A DNA stretch of 64,000 nt from Novosphingobium rosa NBRC 15208 (lineage in GTDB: Bacteria > Pseudomonadota > Alphaproteobacteria > Sphingomonadales > Sphingomonadaceae). Position numbers and translations under genes: made by a program. The first letter of the stretch is position 1. Every line of letters starts with the position of its first letter. The DNA lies in contig NZ_BCZE01000001.1 of NCBI RefSeq assembly GCF_001598555.1, positions 293,525 to 357,524 on the forward strand, in the 5' to 3' direction. Positions 36,728-45,664 of this stretch are shown one piece after another. The notes beneath the pieces were generated by a model. That model saw only the letters and a list, made by a program, of their open reading frames with translations. It ran no database searches and was not told where the DNA came from.

Positions 36728-37582
36728 ATGTCGCTCCGGACCTCCATCGCCTTGATCGGCTATGCGACAATGGATTTCATCGCGCAGGCCGACGGAGCGC
36801 TGCTGCCCGAGGGCACCAACACCATCCGCACCGCCGATCAAGGCTGGCCGCGCATCGGCGGCGGCGCCATCTATGCCGGAGAGGCCCTGTTGCAGGCTGG
36901 CCATAAAACCACGCTGATCGCCAACATCGGCGCCGATGCGCCGGGCGCCACCATGATCGAGCATCTGCGCCAGCGCGGCTTTGCCAGCGATGCCATCGTG
37001 CAAGACCCGGCCAGCCGCACGCCTGTCTGCGTGCTGATCAATCGCCCGGACGGCCATTATTGCTGCTTTCTGGATCGCGGCAGTTCCGTTGAAGCCAGCC
37101 TGTCCGCCTCGCAGAAGGCCGCCCTTCGAAACGCCGACTGGATCGTCATATCCGCCGGGCAACGCGGCATGGCCGAAGAAGCGCTAGACCTGATGCGGGT
37201 GGATCAGAAGCTGGCGTGGATCGTCAAGGCCGATGCCATCTGCTTTCCCGAGACCCTGCGTGACGCGCTGCAACACAGGGCCGGGGTCATCTTCCTGAAC
37301 CGTCATGAACGCGATTTCCTCGGATCGCACCAAAACGGCTTCCCCGCGCACCAACTGGTGTTCGAAACCGATGGCGAGCGCGGCGTCCATATCCATCACG
37401 AAGGGCAAAGCATCACACTGCCCACAGCCATGCTGGACACGATGGACACCACCGGCGCGGGCGACACCTTTGCCGGGGCGACCCTGGCGGCTCTTATTGC
37501 GCATGGCGATGACGTGGAGCAGGCTGCATGCGCCGGGCTGGCCGCCGCAACAAAGCTGCTGGCGCGACGGCCAGCGCACTGA
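36728..37582 (+). CDS. PfkB family carbohydrate/nucleoside kinase
   Basis: A 284-residue kinase with the PfkB fold: N-terminal strand IALIGYATMDFIAQADG, substrate glycines RIGGGAIYAGEALLQAGHKT and catalytic DTTGAGDTFAGATLAALIA. It is less like ribokinase than the gene at 29116 and has a ring of Cys residues (VCVLINRPDGHYCCFLD) not typical of RbsK. The ATG at 36728 has AAAGGGAAG upstream; an earlier ATG at 36704 has none. It shares a divergent promoter and LacI-type operator with the TonB receptor, so it probably phosphorylates the sugar or nucleoside taken up. The substrate is unknown. Confidence 0.8.
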   Translation: MSLRTSIALIGYATMDFIAQADGALLPEGTNTIRTADQGWPRIGGGAIYAGEALLQAGHKTTLIANIGADAPGATMIEHLRQRGFASDAIVQDPASRTPVCVLINRPDGHYCCFLDRGSSVEASLSASQKAALRNADWIVISAGQRGMAEEALDLMRVDQKLAWIVKADAICFPETLRDALQHRAGVIFLNRHERDFLGSHQNGFPAHQLVFETDGERGVHIHHEGQSITLPTAMLDTMDTTGAGDTFAGATLAALIAHGDDVEQAACAGLAAATKLLARRPAH

Positions 37583-37686
37583 CGGTGTACGCTGTCGGGC
37601 CCGGATGATGATCGCCTGGGCCCAGGCCGTCCAAGGTGACAAACCGGCTGGCCTTCCCTAGAGGGGGGGCTCCTGAAAATCCCGGG

Positions 37687-38880
37687 ATGCTGATGACACC
37701 TGTCGATGACAAACACGCCGCGCAGCCCATCATCATGGCGGCGCTGGAGCTGATCGCCGCCCATGGCCTGACCGAGCTGACCCTGCGCCCCCTTGCCGAG
37801 ACCGTGGGCATGAGCCTCAATGCCCTGACTCAGGCCATGGGCTCAAAGGAACAGCTGGTGGCGCAGGTCGTCGCCAGCGCCATGGAGCAGGACAGGCGCT
37901 TCCGTGAACACTGGCTGGAGCGCCTGCACGCCATGGCGCCGGTCGGTGCTGGCCTGCGCGCGGTGCTGGCCGCGACCATGCTCGATGACTGGGTGGTCAA
38001 ACACCGTCCCCTCGCCAGCCTGCTGATCGATCTGGTGCAGGAGGCCGGGCGACAGGAAGGCTGCCCCGAGGCCCTGAGCGCATGGCTGGATGAGGTGGGC
38101 CTGTTCTGGGCGCAGGTGCTGTTCGGTGATCCCCGCCAGGCCGATGCGGCACTGGGCTATATGCTTGACGAGGCCGGCTTCTCGCTCTTCGCCCATGGCG
38201 ATCCGGCCTATCGCATGCTGCGCGCCCTGTGCCTGCACCGCTTCACCGGCGGCATCTATCCCCAGCCCGACGAAGACATCGGCAGCGGCCGCCATCTGGA
38301 GCAATGGATCGCCGCGCTGGCCCCCGACCAGTCCTATCCCGACACGCCTGACCGCAGCAAGCGCGGCCTGATCGCCGCGGAGGCCGGGCGGCTGATCGTG
38401 ACGCAAGGGCTGGAGGCGCTGACCCATCGCTCGGCGGCGGCGGCGGCGGGCGTGCCTGCCTCCACGGTGGTCTATCATTTCGGCACGCGTGACGCGCTGA
38501 TGGTCGCCGCCCTTCACGCGGTTGTCACGAACTTCCGCCATGGGCTGGCGGAAACTTCCGGGCAGCCGCGTCCCTTCCATGCCAATTATGCTCACTCGCG
38601 CGATCTGGTCAGGGCGACCTCGATCATCGCCATTGCCGCCGCCCGGCACCCCGGGCTGGCGCATCACGCGCTCGACATGCGGCGGCGGCGCGGCGAGAAC
38701 ATCGTCACCCCGGTGCTGTGGGATATGGGCCTGCCGGAGGGACGCATCGCGGATCGCACCACATCGCAGGTCGCCTCGGTCACGCTGTTCGGCATGCGGA
38801 TGGTGGCCATGGCGCGCGGGGTTGACGAGGATCAGGTGCTCAAGGGCGCCTTCACAAAGCTGGCGGAGACCTGCCGCTAA
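37687..38880 (+). CDS. Tandem TetR-type regulator (two TetR units in one chain)
   Basis: A 397-residue protein, twice the usual TetR length. Unit 1 has a helix-turn-helix at about residues 12-58 (ALELIAAHGLTELTLRPLAETVGMS ... MGSKEQLV). Unit 2 has another at about 225-275 (AGRLIVTQGLEALTHRSAAAAAGV ... YHFGTRDALM). Each is followed by its own helical effector domain. Unit 1 has a degenerate turn (SLNALTQAMGSKEQL), so its DNA-binding ability is less certain. The ATG at 37687 is followed in frame by one at 37693; either is possible. It lies between the PfkB kinase and an MFS carrier on the same strand and may regulate that carrier. The fusion makes a covalent pseudo-dimer. Confidence 0.82.
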   Translation: MLMTPVDDKHAAQPIIMAALELIAAHGLTELTLRPLAETVGMSLNALTQAMGSKEQLVAQVVASAMEQDRRFREHWLERLHAMAPVGAGLRAVLAATMLDDWVVKHRPLASLLIDLVQEAGRQEGCPEALSAWLDEVGLFWAQVLFGDPRQADAALGYMLDEAGFSLFAHGDPAYRMLRALCLHRFTGGIYPQPDEDIGSGRHLEQWIAALAPDQSYPDTPDRSKRGLIAAEAGRLIVTQGLEALTHRSAAAAAGVPASTVVYHFGTRDALMVAALHAVVTNFRHGLAETSGQPRPFHANYAHSRDLVRATSIIAIAAARHPGLAHHALDMRRRRGENIVTPVLWDMGLPEGRIADRTTSQVASVTLFGMRMVAMARGVDEDQVLKGAFTKLAETCR

Positions 38881-38895
38881 AATCCATGGCCTGCC

Positions 38896-40272
38896 ATGAT
38901 GCGGGAGGACACCCCGCCCAGCCGCGCGGAGTTGCTGGCGCTGTCACTGCCCAGCTTCGTCTTTTCCGGCTATGAGCTGGCGCGCAAGACCTATCTGCCC
39001 GTGCTGCTGGCCGGCGCCGCCGGGCTCGATCTGGCGCGAACCGGGCTGATCCTCACCATCGTCCATGGCTGGAGCATTCTGGTCGAGGTGCTGTTCGGCA
39101 TGATCTGCGATCTGGCGCCCGATCCGCGCTGGCGCCGCAGCTTCTGGATGGCGACAGGCACGTTGCTGCAACTGCTGGGCGGCGCGGTGCTGTGGCTGGC
39201 GCCGGTGCATGGCAGATCGGTGTTCCTCTGGCTGCTGGGGCTGCTGCCTTTGGCCAGCGGCTGGGTGCTCTCCAATCTGGCGCATGGCGCCTGGGCGCTG
39301 GAGCAGGCCAGCGGCGTGCTGGCGCGCGGGCGGATCTTCGGCGGGCGGGCTCAGGCGGGGATGGCCGGGTCGATCCTTTTCGCCATGGCGGTGCTGTGGA
39401 GCCATCACGCCAGCAGCGGTTTGGCAGGCGCGCGGCTGGACGATTTCTATGTGATCCTGCTGCTGACGCTGATCGGCGCGCCGCTGGTGCATGGCTGGCT
39501 GATCTGGCGCGTGAAGGAGCGCGGCGGCGGCCCTTCCTCCGCCAGCGCCGCGCCCCGGCTCGATTGGGCGGGGGTGATCAAGCCTTTCAGGCTCTGCATC
39601 GCCTCCCCGGCGGATCGGCGGCTGGCGAGCCTGTTTCTGCTGGTCGGCGTGCATATGGCGGTGATCGGCGGCAGCTTTCTGTTCATCGCCCGGCACCGTC
39701 TGGCCCTGCCCGATTGGGGCACGCCGGGCATTCTGATGCAGTCTCTGGCCGCAATGGTGGGCACCGGCGTGGCGCCGGGGTTGCTGAAACGCATGCCGCC
39801 CTTGCGCATGCTGGGCGTGGTCTTTGCGCTCAATCTGGCGCTGGCTCTGGCGCTGCCCGTGTTGCCGGTGGGGCATATTGTGCCTCTGCTGGGGTGGTCG
39901 GCGGGGACGGGGGCCACCATGGCGGTGGATTTCATGCTGCTGCGCGTGGTGCTGGGGCAAAGGCTGGACCGCGACCGCCTGCGCGATGGCGATGCCCCCG
40001 CCGCCGCCTTTTACGCGGGCTTTCACCTGCCGCTCAACATCGGCGTGATGCTGGGCACCGCCCTGCTGTTTCGCGGCATGGCATGGACGGGCCTGAGCGA
40101 TCACGGCGTCGCCCTGACAGGGCTGACCTGCGGCCTGGCCGTGCTCTGCCTGATTCCGGCGCTGGGCTGCGTGTTCGCCCTGCATCAGGCGCTGCTGGCG
40201 GAGGATCAGTCGCATCCTGCCCGGCACATACTGAACAGTCGTATTTTTATAATGATAAAAAGCCTGATATAA
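38896..40272 (+). CDS. MFS/GPH-type sugar transporter
   Basis: Inner-membrane carrier of 458 residues with about twelve hydrophobic segments. The N-terminus LALSLPSFVFSGYELARKTYLPVL and the cytoplasmic-loop segment FGMICDLAPDPRWRRSFW (usual D..sd....GRRrPw) place it near the GPH cation symporters for sugars and glycosides. A second loop follows at PFRLCIASPADRRLASLF. It starts 15 bp after the TetR gene (ATG at 38896, or 38899), so the two are probably co-transcribed. The C-terminus ends in an odd AT-rich tail (HILNSRIFIMIKSLI), which suggests the last codons run into intergenic DNA after loss of an earlier stop. Confidence 0.8.
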   Translation: MMREDTPPSRAELLALSLPSFVFSGYELARKTYLPVLLAGAAGLDLARTGLILTIVHGWSILVEVLFGMICDLAPDPRWRRSFWMATGTLLQLLGGAVLWLAPVHGRSVFLWLLGLLPLASGWVLSNLAHGAWALEQASGVLARGRIFGGRAQAGMAGSILFAMAVLWSHHASSGLAGARLDDFYVILLLTLIGAPLVHGWLIWRVKERGGGPSSASAAPRLDWAGVIKPFRLCIASPADRRLASLFLLVGVHMAVIGGSFLFIARHRLALPDWGTPGILMQSLAAMVGTGVAPGLLKRMPPLRMLGVVFALNLALALALPVLPVGHIVPLLGWSAGTGATMAVDFMLLRVVLGQRLDRDRLRDGDAPAAAFYAGFHLPLNIGVMLGTALLFRGMAWTGLSDHGVALTGLTCGLAVLCLIPALGCVFALHQALLAEDQSHPARHILNSRIFIMIKSLI

Positions 40273-40281
40273 ACTGAACAT

Positions 40282-40299
40282 TCGTCTTAGAATTGTCAT
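40282..40299 (+). promoter_or_regulatory. Candidate Pho box upstream of receptor/PI-PLC operon
   Basis: TCGTCTT-AGAA-TTGTCAT has the 7-4-7 layout of a PhoB site (CTGTCAT-N4-CTGTCAT) and matches at 10 of 14 positions, with an A/T-rich spacer. A third weaker unit, CGCGCAT, follows at the same 11-bp period. A -10-like CATAGT (40308-40313) lies 8 bp after the box, where PhoB-dependent promoters place it. This fits the phospholipase gene downstream. Confidence 0.5.
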
Positions 40300-40345
40300 C
40301 TCCCGCGCATAGTCGGGCCCCGACGCAACTTGGGGTATCCGAATC

Positions 40346-42757
40346 ATGACCAGTCTTCGCCGTCGCGGTGTTGTCACGCCCGCCTTGCTGCTTGCCGCCA
40401 CGGCCCTGAGCGCTGTGCCGATGATCGCCCATGCGGCCGATGCCGCGCCTGCTCCTGCCGCCGCTCCGCAGGCCGATGGCCAGCCCGCGCTCGACCAGAT
40501 CGTGGTCACCGCCGAGCGTCGTCAGGAAAAGATGCAGAACGTGCCGATCTCGATCCTCTCACTGAGCGGAGAGGCGCTGCAGAACAGCGGCTATCAGTCG
40601 CTGACCGACCTGCAATACACCACGCCGGGCCTCACCTATGACCCGACCTCGGGTGCCGCCTTCCAGATCCGCGGCGTGGGCTCCACCTCCTTCGACTTTT
40701 CCAACGCCAAGTCGGTGAACGTGGTGGTCGACGATGTGGTGATGGACGCCCAGCGCGATCTGGGCATCACCGGCCTGACCGATATCGAGCGCGTCGATGT
40801 GCTGATGGGCCCGCAGGGCACGCTGTTCGGCAAGAACTCCACCTCGGGCGTGATTTCGATCACCACGGTGAAGCCCAAGCTGAACGAGTTTTCCGGCAAG
40901 GTCTACGCCAGCTATGGCGAGCGCAACGACCGCACCATCAACGGTACCGTCAACATCCCGCTGGGCCACACCGCCGCGCTGCGCCTGAGCGCCTTCGATG
41001 TCGGGCAGGACGGCAAGGGCCGCTATGTGACGCTCAACCGCAATCTGGGCCGCGTCGATGAATTCGGCGTGCGCGGGCGCCTGCTGTGGCAGCCCATCGA
41101 CGATCTGGAACTGATCTTCGCGGGCGAATACACCCATCATTACGACACGTCCGTCCGCACCGCCGTGGGCGGCCCCGCCGGCACCAGCTTTGCGCCCACC
41201 GCCGCCGTCACCGCCGCGCAAATCGCCCATGGCGTGACGCCGGGGCCGCAGAACGTGGACACCGCAGACGGCTTCCTCGGATCGATCAACACCACCAACA
41301 AGGGTGGATCGCTGCATGTCGCCTACAAGCTGGGCGATCACACGCTGACCTCGATCACCGCCTATCGCGAGACGAAGTATGGCAACGACACCCCCGCCGA
41401 TCTGCTGCCCAACGATGTCTATTCCTATCTGGCCTACAACTCGGGCCGCCTGAAGACCGAGAAGTTCAGCGAGGAAGTCCACCTCGCCTCGCCCACCGGC
41501 GGCTTTGTGGAATATCTGGTGGGCGCCTTCTACAACCGCCTGCATGCCGATCAGACGCAGGCCCAGTGGGGGCCGCTGGGCACCAGCCCGCTGATCGTAA
41601 ATGGTTCGGTGGTTTCGCCGCTTTATGCCAACACCGGCGCCAACGATCCCGTCACCGGCCAGTTGCTGGGCAATACGGTGGAGTTCAACGCCCATAATGA
41701 AACGCTGGCGGGCTTCGGCCAGTTGAAGTTCAACCCCACCCCGCGCCTGAGCCTGACGCTGGGCGGGCGCTACAACTATGACCGCAACGATCAGCGGATC
41801 AGCTATTTCAACATCGATCCGGTCTCGATCTTCGGCCAGTCGGTGAATTTCATCGCCACCGGCACGGCCCCCACCGCCGATTTCCGCTATGGCGTGAAGA
41901 GCAGCCGCCGCTTCACCTATCGCATCGCGCCGACCTATCAGCTCAGCAAGGATGTGATGCTTTATGCGACCTATTCCACCGGCTACAAGCCGGGCGGCAT
42001 CGCCTTCGTGGGCAACAAATACGATCCCTATAACCCGGAATCGGTGAAGAGCTGGGAGATCGGCGAGAAGGGCGAATTCTTCAACCACCGCCTGCGCGTC
42101 AATTTCGACCTCTTCACCTCCTCCTACACCAATTTCCAGGCGACGGTGCTGACCCCGGTCTCGACGGGCGTGGGCGGCTTTATCCTGGCCTCGGCCATCG
42201 GCAATGCGCCGGGGCTGCGCAGCCGCGGTTTCGAGGCGCAGGTGGCGGTGAAGCCTACGCGCAACCTCTCGCTGTCGGGCGCGGTGACTTATACCGACGC
42301 CAAATTCACCAATTACGTGGCCAGCACCACCGCCAATTACACCGGCACCCGCCTGACCAACGCCCCGCAATGGATGGCCAACATCGGCGCCGACTACAAT
42401 GCTCCGGTGACCAGCAAGATCAATCTGAAGGCCCATCTGGAATACAGCTACCGCTCCAACCTGCAGACGGTGACCGGCGCCATGCTGGGCAACATCACCG
42501 CGCCTGCCGTGAAGAATGCCGATGGCACCTCCACCCCCAACGCCAGCTATTCCTATGTGCCCGGCTATGGTCTGGTGAACGGGCGCATCACGCTGGCCAA
42601 GGCCGATGATGGCATCGAGGTGGGCGTCTATGCCCGCAATCTGTTCAACCAGTATTTCTCCACCGGCTGGCAGATCTACGGCGCGCTGGGGCTGCTGCAT
42701 TACACCTCGCCCGATGCCTATCGCACCGTTGGCGTCTTTGCCCAGATGAAGTTCTAA
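40346..42757 (+). CDS. TonB-dependent receptor linked to PI-PLC
   Basis: Outer-membrane receptor of 803 residues: leader (GVVTPALLLAATALSAVPMIAHA), TonB-box-like LDQIVVTAERR, plug (VPISILSLSGEALQNSGYQS ... VDVLMGPQGTLFGKNSTSG) and a barrel ending YRTVGVFAQMKF. No STN domain is seen. Only 26 bp separate it from the phospholipase gene, so the two are one transcript. A Pho-box-like element stands 47 bp upstream. Uptake of a phosphorylated headgroup such as inositol phosphate, released by the phospholipase, is inferred from that context. Confidence 0.9.
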   Translation: MTSLRRRGVVTPALLLAATALSAVPMIAHAADAAPAPAAAPQADGQPALDQIVVTAERRQEKMQNVPISILSLSGEALQNSGYQSLTDLQYTTPGLTYDPTSGAAFQIRGVGSTSFDFSNAKSVNVVVDDVVMDAQRDLGITGLTDIERVDVLMGPQGTLFGKNSTSGVISITTVKPKLNEFSGKVYASYGERNDRTINGTVNIPLGHTAALRLSAFDVGQDGKGRYVTLNRNLGRVDEFGVRGRLLWQPIDDLELIFAGEYTHHYDTSVRTAVGGPAGTSFAPTAAVTAAQIAHGVTPGPQNVDTADGFLGSINTTNKGGSLHVAYKLGDHTLTSITAYRETKYGNDTPADLLPNDVYSYLAYNSGRLKTEKFSEEVHLASPTGGFVEYLVGAFYNRLHADQTQAQWGPLGTSPLIVNGSVVSPLYANTGANDPVTGQLLGNTVEFNAHNETLAGFGQLKFNPTPRLSLTLGGRYNYDRNDQRISYFNIDPVSIFGQSVNFIATGTAPTADFRYGVKSSRRFTYRIAPTYQLSKDVMLYATYSTGYKPGGIAFVGNKYDPYNPESVKSWEIGEKGEFFNHRLRVNFDLFTSSYTNFQATVLTPVSTGVGGFILASAIGNAPGLRSRGFEAQVAVKPTRNLSLSGAVTYTDAKFTNYVASTTANYTGTRLTNAPQWMANIGADYNAPVTSKINLKAHLEYSYRSNLQTVTGAMLGNITAPAVKNADGTSTPNASYSYVPGYGLVNGRITLAKADDGIEVGVYARNLFNQYFSTGWQIYGALGLLHYTSPDAYRTVGVFAQMKF

Positions 42758-42783
42758 GCGCCCTCCCGGGAGAGGATATTCTC

Positions 42784-43998
42784 ATGAAAAACAAAGGCTT
42801 TTACGCCGGGGCCGCGATGGCGCTGGGCATGATGGCAATGGCCGCCCATGCCCAGAACCAGAGTGCCCAAAGCCATGACGATCTGAAGATCAACCAGATC
42901 CAGATCGTGGGCACCCACAACTCCTACTCGCAGGGCGTCGATCCGCAGATCATGGCGATGGCCGATGCCATCATCGGCCCGCGCCTCTCGCAAATGACGG
43001 CCAAGATGCCGCCAGAGGCCCGTGCGCAATATAAGGAATACCACCCCAACGAGGTCAGCATGCCCGAAGCGTTGAACTATCGCTACGGCACGCTGACCAG
43101 CCAACTGGACTCAGGGATGCGCAGCCTTGAGCTGGATCTCAACCGCGATCCCGAAGGCGGGCGCTTCCTGCATCCCGCCGCCTATGAGGCCGCCAGGGCC
43201 AGGGGCATCCCGGAAAACCAGCTGCTGCCCCATGACAAGACCGGGCTCGACAAGCCCGGCTTCAAGGTGATGCATATCGTCGATTTCGATGTGCGCTCCA
43301 GCTGCAATCTCTTCACCGATTGCCTGGCCGAACTGCGCCGCTGGTCGGATGCCCATCCGGGCCACGAGCCGGTCTTCATCCTGCTGGAGGCCAAGAGCGA
43401 TCCCATTCCGATCTTCCCCGGCTCCAAGCCGCCCCTGCCCTTCACCGCCCAATCCTTCGACGAGCTGGACGCCGATCTCTTCCGCGTGATCGGGCGCGAC
43501 AGGATCGTCACACCCGATCAGGTGCGTGGGCGTTATCCCACGCTGGAGGCCGGGGTGAAAGCCGGCAACTGGCCCAGGCTGAAGGATGCGCGCGGCAAGT
43601 TCGTCTTCCTGCTGCTGACGGCTTTGGACACAAACGGTCTCTCCGGCTATGTCGGCGGCCATCCCAATCTGGAAGGGCGTGCGGCCTTTCTGGAATCCAG
43701 ACCCGGCCAGAGCTACGCCGCCTTCCTGCTGATGGACAATGCCACCTTGCGGGCCAGGGAGATCCCCGATCTGGTCCGCCAGGGCTATCTGGTGCGCGCC
43801 CGCGCCGATATCGAAACATGGGAAGCCAAGGCCCATGACCTGACCCGCGCCACACAGGCCTTCGCCAGCGGCGCGCAGATCGTCTCGACCGATTTCTACA
43901 AGCCCGGGAACGCCTATGGCACGGATTATGTGGTGCGGCTGCCGGGCGGCGGCGTGATGCGCTGCAATCCGGTCAATGCGGCGCAAGCCTGCCAGTAA
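42784..43998 (+). CDS. Secreted Ca2+-dependent phosphoinositide phospholipase C
   Basis: Exported phosphodiesterase of 404 residues in the calcium-dependent PI-PLC branch. After the leader (FYAGAAMALGMMAMAAHA) comes the catalytic loop IVGTHNSYSQ with the general-base His at about residue 45. Further blocks are GMRSLELDLNRDPEGG (metal-binding Glu/Asp), VMHIVDFDVRSSC (second His), PVFILLEAKSD and IVSTDFYKPG. GGGAGAGG precedes the ATG. It would cleave phosphatidylinositol-type lipids to give inositol phosphates, which the upstream receptor could import. Family assignment is good; substrate preference is not established. Confidence 0.85.
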   Translation: MKNKGFYAGAAMALGMMAMAAHAQNQSAQSHDDLKINQIQIVGTHNSYSQGVDPQIMAMADAIIGPRLSQMTAKMPPEARAQYKEYHPNEVSMPEALNYRYGTLTSQLDSGMRSLELDLNRDPEGGRFLHPAAYEAARARGIPENQLLPHDKTGLDKPGFKVMHIVDFDVRSSCNLFTDCLAELRRWSDAHPGHEPVFILLEAKSDPIPIFPGSKPPLPFTAQSFDELDADLFRVIGRDRIVTPDQVRGRYPTLEAGVKAGNWPRLKDARGKFVFLLLTALDTNGLSGYVGGHPNLEGRAAFLESRPGQSYAAFLLMDNATLRAREIPDLVRQGYLVRARADIETWEAKAHDLTRATQAFASGAQIVSTDFYKPGNAYGTDYVVRLPGGGVMRCNPVNAAQACQ

Positions 43999-43999
43999 G

Positions 44000-44758
44000 A
44001 TGACCACACGCCGCACACTTCTCAGGGGCGCGACCGCCACCGTGCTGGGCACTGCGACGGCAGGCGCCAAGGTGCTGGCCGCGCCCCTTGCCGATCCCTC
44101 GCTGGAACCGCTGATGGAGCGGCAACTGGCGCGCGCGCTGGGCGATGAAGGCGTCGCCGGCAAGCTGGCGCCCCTGCTGTATGACGCGACCATGCTGTGG
44201 TCCTATCCGCAGATGCCCGCACAAGAGGCGGACTCGCTGATCGCCTACAGCTTCGGCAACCGCCTCGCCCCCGGCGCCGATGGGCGAAGTCTGGAGCCCA
44301 CGGCATCGCTGCCCGGCCCGATCAACGCCAGCCTTGCCGAGGCCGTGTCCCGGATACGCGCGATCCGCGATATTCCCGTCTATGCGCAATGGGAAATCGC
44401 GCAAATCCTGGAGCAGAACTATCACATCGATCGGGTCACCCCGCTCTACCCGGAGCGGGGCGCGGATGGAGCGATCACCTATCTCAGCACCGAGGGCGTG
44501 GCCAAGGCCGCGCTGCGCCATGCGGGCAGCGCCAGCGCCCTTGGCCGCGTGGCGATTGTCGGCCACCGCGACCATGTGAAACGCTGCATTCTGACCTCGC
44601 AGCAGGCCGGTCTGACGGCGGCGGCGATCAGCGGCATAGCGCTGCCTGTCGCGTATGATCCACAGTCAGGCCAGCCCTGGACGCGCGATAGAACGACCTA
44701 TCTGCTTGGCGACATCATGGCGCAATTGATGATCGAACGATCAAAGCTGCTGCGATAA
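44000..44758 (+). CDS. Tat-exported protein, possibly YdcF/ElyC-like
   Basis: A 252-residue protein with a Tat leader (MTTRRTLLRGATATVLG). The mature part has SLIAYSFGNR, a region resembling the start of YdcF/SanA/ElyC (DUF218) domains. IPVYAQWEIAQIL and VAIVGHRDHVKRCILTSQQAGL resemble the DUF218 strand where a conserved His precedes the R..l...aGl helix. The match is partial, so I do not assign a function. It begins 1-2 bp after the PI-PLC stop codon (ATG at 44000; an ATG at 43976 inside that gene is the alternative) and belongs to the same operon, so a role in phosphate-ester processing in the periplasm is plausible. Confidence 0.6.
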   Translation: MTTRRTLLRGATATVLGTATAGAKVLAAPLADPSLEPLMERQLARALGDEGVAGKLAPLLYDATMLWSYPQMPAQEADSLIAYSFGNRLAPGADGRSLEPTASLPGPINASLAEAVSRIRAIRDIPVYAQWEIAQILEQNYHIDRVTPLYPERGADGAITYLSTEGVAKAALRHAGSASALGRVAIVGHRDHVKRCILTSQQAGLTAAAISGIALPVAYDPQSGQPWTRDRTTYLLGDIMAQLMIERSKLLR

Positions 44759-44937
44759 TGCTCATTTCGGAACATCGATCCGCCTCGCTCCCGCAGTAGC
44801 CAGAGGTGAGGCTGAAACTGCCCCTGCCACGCAGGAATGCGGCACGCAAATCGGTTGAGCCTGCCTTCCGCCGAGGCTTTACGCCCGGCCGATCTGGCTA
44901 TAGCTTCACGCTGTCAGCGACAATCGGGAGAGTGTCG

Positions 44938-45591
44938 ATGGGCGATTTTATTGTGCATGGCATACCGGGCAGCCCTTTCATGCGAAGCGTGCTTGCCACG
45001 CTCATCGAGAAGGGCGCATCATGGCAGCTCGCCTCACTGGGCCCGGGCGAAACCAGGCAGGATGCCCATCTCGCCCGCCATCCCTTCGGGCGCGTGCCTG
45101 TTCTCGAGCATGACATGTTCCAGCTTTACGAAACACAGGCGATCCTGCGCTATCTCGACCGTGTGCTGCCCGAACCGGCGCTGACGCCCGCCTCGCCCCG
45201 CGCAGCCGCGCGGATGGATCAGCTGATGAACATCTGCGACTGGTATCTGTTTCAGGGCGCGGTCAGCGTGATCGGCTTTCATCGTATCGTCGGCCCGATG
45301 TTGCTGGGGCTCGAACCCGATGAAAAGGCCATCGCCACCGCGATGCCCAAGGCGCGCAAAGTCTTCGGCGTGATTGCCGACCTGCTGGGAAGCAACCCCT
45401 ATATGGCGGGCGACGAGCTGTCGCTGGCCGACCTGCATCTGGCCCCTCATTTCGATTTCGTGGCCTTCACCCCGGAATGGGCTGCGCTGAGCGAAGGACA
45501 TCCCGATCTTATGGCCTGGATGGAACGCATGCGCGCGCGCCCAGGCTTGCAACACACCACGATGCAGGCATTGAGGGCTGCTCCGGCCTGA
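44938..45591 (+). CDS. Glutathione S-transferase family protein
   Basis: Cytoplasmic protein of 217 residues with the thioredoxin-like GST N-domain (HGIPGSPFMRSVLATLIEKG, HPFGRVPVLEHDMFQLYETQAILRYLD) and the all-helical C-domain containing the folding motif MAGDELSLADLHLAPHF. The first-strand Ser (GSPF) is the likely glutathione-activating residue. The ATG at 44938 has GGGAG upstream; the frame is open further back but without a ribosome site. A 179-bp gap from the previous operon suggests its own promoter. Confidence 0.88.
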   Translation: MGDFIVHGIPGSPFMRSVLATLIEKGASWQLASLGPGETRQDAHLARHPFGRVPVLEHDMFQLYETQAILRYLDRVLPEPALTPASPRAAARMDQLMNICDWYLFQGAVSVIGFHRIVGPMLLGLEPDEKAIATAMPKARKVFGVIADLLGSNPYMAGDELSLADLHLAPHFDFVAFTPEWAALSEGHPDLMAWMERMRARPGLQHTTMQALRAAPA

Positions 45592-45664
45592 CGTTCCGAT
45601 CACAGGCGGCCATGCATCCATAGGCTTCGGCCGCGCGTATCTTGCGGCATGAAGGAGACCCTGC

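Noticed and set aside
45613..45626. A third copy of the sigma-associated motif before DUF2177 (GCATCCA)
   Set aside because: Only seven bases match, which is expected by chance in a region this size.
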